From positions 1 through 64,000 of the forward strand of contig JANRKK010000029.1 of assembly GCA_033763555.1 (NCBI GenBank): a stretch of DNA of 64,000 nt, written 5' to 3'. Below the pieces are notes generated by a model. It was given only the letters and a program-made list of their open reading frames with translations, was not told the DNA's origin and made no database searches. The DNA is from JALYJG01 sp033763555 (GTDB lineage: Bacteria; Pseudomonadota; Alphaproteobacteria; UBA9219). This document shows, piece after piece, positions 62,487-64,000 of this stretch. The position numbers and the translations under genes are program-made. Each line of letters opens with the position of its first letter. The stretch's first letter is position 1.

Positions 62487-63665
62487 ATGACAACGGATTT
62501 TTCCGGCTTTGGCCTGTCGCCAAAGCTGATGCAATCGCTCGCGCGCATGAAGTTTCAGACGCCGACACCCATCCAGGCTTTGACGCTTCCTTTGGCGCTG
62601 GCGGGACGGGATATTCTCGGCTCCGCCCAGACGGGAACCGGGAAGACGGGTGCCTATGGCATTCCACTCATCGCCCATCTCATGGCCAACCCGCAGGCTA
62701 CGGCGCTGGTGCTGACGCCGACGCGCGAATTGGCGGCGCAGGTGCTTGCCGCCTTGCAGCAACTTATCCCCGTGCCGAACATCAAGACCGCGCTGCTGAT
62801 CGGCGGCGAACCCATGCCGCGGCAATTCCGGCAATTGCAGGCGAATCCGCGCCTGATCGTCGGCACGCCCGGCCGTATCAACGACCATCTGCAGCGCCGC
62901 ACGCTCAATCTGGGCGTCGCCAAGCTGCTGGTGCTGGATGAAACCGACCGCATGCTGGATATGGGCTTCGGTCAGCAACTGGAAAAAATCGCCGCGCATC
63001 TGCCGCGTGAACGGCAAACCATGATGTTTTCGGCAACCTTGCCGCCCGCCATTGTGAAATTATCGCAACGCTACCTGCGCAATCCTGAACGCATCAGTGC
63101 CGGGTCAACGGTTCAGGCTGCGCCGAACATCGAACAGGAATTGGTCCGCATCAGTGAAGGCGAAAAATATCCGCGCCTCCTGGAACGGCTTGGTCAGGCT
63201 GGAAATTCCGTGATTATTTTCGTCAAAACCAAATATGGTACGGAAAAACTGGCGGACAAGCTGTTCCGCCAGAACCACCGGGCGGTCGCCATTCATGGTG
63301 ATTTGAAACAATCGCGCCGCGACCGCGTGCTACAGGAATTCCGCGATAAGAAATTCCGGATTCTGGTCGCCACGGATCTGGCGGCGCGCGGGTTGGATGT
63401 GCCGCATATCGAACTGGTGATCAATTACGACATGCCGCAATGCCCGGAAGATTATATTCACCGCATCGGCCGCACGGCGCGGGCGGGTGCTTCGGGGCGG
63501 GCCGTCAATCTCCTGACGCCATCGGACGGCGAAAAATGGAACGCCATCAATCGGCTGATGAATCCGTCGGCACCACGGGAGCCGCATAATCGCCAGAAGT
63601 TTCGGCCGAAGAAACGCTTCAAGCGTTTCCATCGTCACGGTAAGCCACCGTCTAAAGCTGCCTGA
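62487..63665 (+). CDS. DEAD-box RNA helicase (RhlE-like) with DETD motif
   Basis: 392 residues. Q motif (FQTPTPIQ), motif I AQTGTGKT, Ia PTRELA, motif II reading DETD in LVLDETDRMLDMGF instead of DEAD, motif III SAT, IV IIFVKT, V ATDLAARGLD and VI HRIGRTARAG. Unwinding should be retained, since Asp and Glu of motif II are kept. The C-terminal tail is basic (KKRFKRFHRH). Cold-shock gene upstream suggests cold adaptation. The end overlaps mutM by 14 bases. Confidence 0.93.
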   Translation: MTTDFSGFGLSPKLMQSLARMKFQTPTPIQALTLPLALAGRDILGSAQTGTGKTGAYGIPLIAHLMANPQATALVLTPTRELAAQVLAALQQLIPVPNIKTALLIGGEPMPRQFRQLQANPRLIVGTPGRINDHLQRRTLNLGVAKLLVLDETDRMLDMGFGQQLEKIAAHLPRERQTMMFSATLPPAIVKLSQRYLRNPERISAGSTVQAAPNIEQELVRISEGEKYPRLLERLGQAGNSVIIFVKTKYGTEKLADKLFRQNHRAVAIHGDLKQSRRDRVLQEFRDKKFRILVATDLAARGLDVPHIELVINYDMPQCPEDYIHRIGRTARAGASGRAVNLLTPSDGEKWNAINRLMNPSAPREPHNRQKFRPKKRFKRFHRHGKPPSKAA

Positions 63666-64000
63666 CCGGGCAATAGAAGGTCGAGCGTCCGCCCTGGGCC
63701 ATGCGTTTGACGCCGCCTGTTTTCTGCAGATCGCAATCGCATTCGGGGCAGGGCTTGCCCTCGCGGTCATAGACGGCAAAACGATGCTGGAAATAGCCGA
63801 GCTCGCCGTCGGCCCGTACATAATCACGGAGTGATGAACCGCCCGCCTTGATCGCGGCGTTCAAGACCTTGCGGATAGCGGGAACCAGCCGCGCCGTATC
63901 TTCCTTTAGGCAACGTTTGGCCAGCCGTTTCGGGCTAATGCGCGCATGGTACAGCGCTTCGCAGGCATAGATATTGCCTACGCCAACCACCAGCCTTTGG
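63652..64000 (-). CDS. mutM: Formamidopyrimidine-DNA glycosylase, 3' part
   Basis: Only about the last 115 residues are in the window; the gene continues to the right. QRLVVGVGNIYACEALYHARISPKR is the H2TH region and CPECDCDLQK plus YCPVRQL form the C-terminal zinc finger, whose Cys ligands are intact. MutM removes 8-oxoguanine and opened purines. The 3' end overlaps the helicase gene convergently. Confidence 0.95.
   Translation of the reverse strand, partial: QRLVVGVGNIYACEALYHARISPKRLAKRCLKEDTARLVPAIRKVLNAAIKAGGSSLRDYVRADGELGYFQHRFAVYDREGKPCPECDCDLQKTGGVKRMAQGGRSTFYCPVRQL

Overview
This 64 kb window is typical chromosomal sequence from a fairly GC-rich alphaproteobacterium, read as Rhodospirillales-like or a related deep lineage. 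The clues are a short HPr kinase next to rapZ, a ctaC-ctaD-ctaB-coxF-ctaG-ctaE-surf1 cluster ending against a convergent ctaA, hopanoid genes hpnD and hpnE, a Fur protein whose metal region reads HHHHLID, tolQRAB, and the rsmI/LppC and hemW-rdgB-rph neighbourhoods. I see no rRNA, tRNA, CRISPR array, insertion sequence or prophage. Coding density is very high and many genes overlap by 1 to 44 bases.

Layout. 0-4.2 kb: a phosphorelay (MHYT hybrid kinase, a response regulator with an unknown N-terminal domain, a small Hpt protein). 4.1-7.7 kb: an operon of a rubredoxin-less rubrerythrin, a membrane GT-C/TPR protein and a CCG Fe-S protein, behind a promoter with a palindrome in its spacer. 7.8-18 kb: DjlA-like co-chaperone, amidase, two Nudix hydrolases, rsmI, LppC lipoprotein, hemW, rdgB, rph and a GGDEF(degenerate)-EAL protein. 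18.2-25.4 kb: lpxD-acp-ketosynthase, then dsbA-like, smc and a small secreted protein. 25.4-34.8 kb: lytic transglycosylase, acs, M48 protease, lemA, a YejA-type binding protein, rapZ, hprK and a protein with eight CxxC knuckles. 35-45.5 kb: uvrA, tolQRAB and fur, interspersed with short unrecognised genes that look AT-rich and have strong Shine-Dalgarno sites. 45.6-48.2 kb: rpiB, hpnD, hpnE. 48.2-49.2 kb: a divergent pair of small genes, one HTH-like, around an operator-like array. 49.2-55.9 kb: aa3 oxidase structural and assembly genes. 55.9-61.9 kb: a deacetylase-like protein and a locus of three GT2 glycosyltransferases, a PqqD-domain protein with an unusual tail, an HprK-like kinase and an NTP_transf_5-type nucleotidyltransferase. 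62.2-64 kb: cold-shock protein, DEAD-box helicase and the 3' part of mutM.

The best candidate for an undescribed system is 56.8-61.9 kb: a peptide-recognition (PqqD) domain, an HPr-kinase-like enzyme, a nucleotidyltransferase and glycosyltransferases in overlapping genes, without the usual RiPP cyclase or radical SAM partners. Next are the divergent regulator pair at 48.2-49.2 kb, the structured RNA candidate at 43.88-43.97 kb, and the rubrerythrin operon with its built-in operator. All functions are assigned by reading motifs in the translated sequence; no database search was possible.
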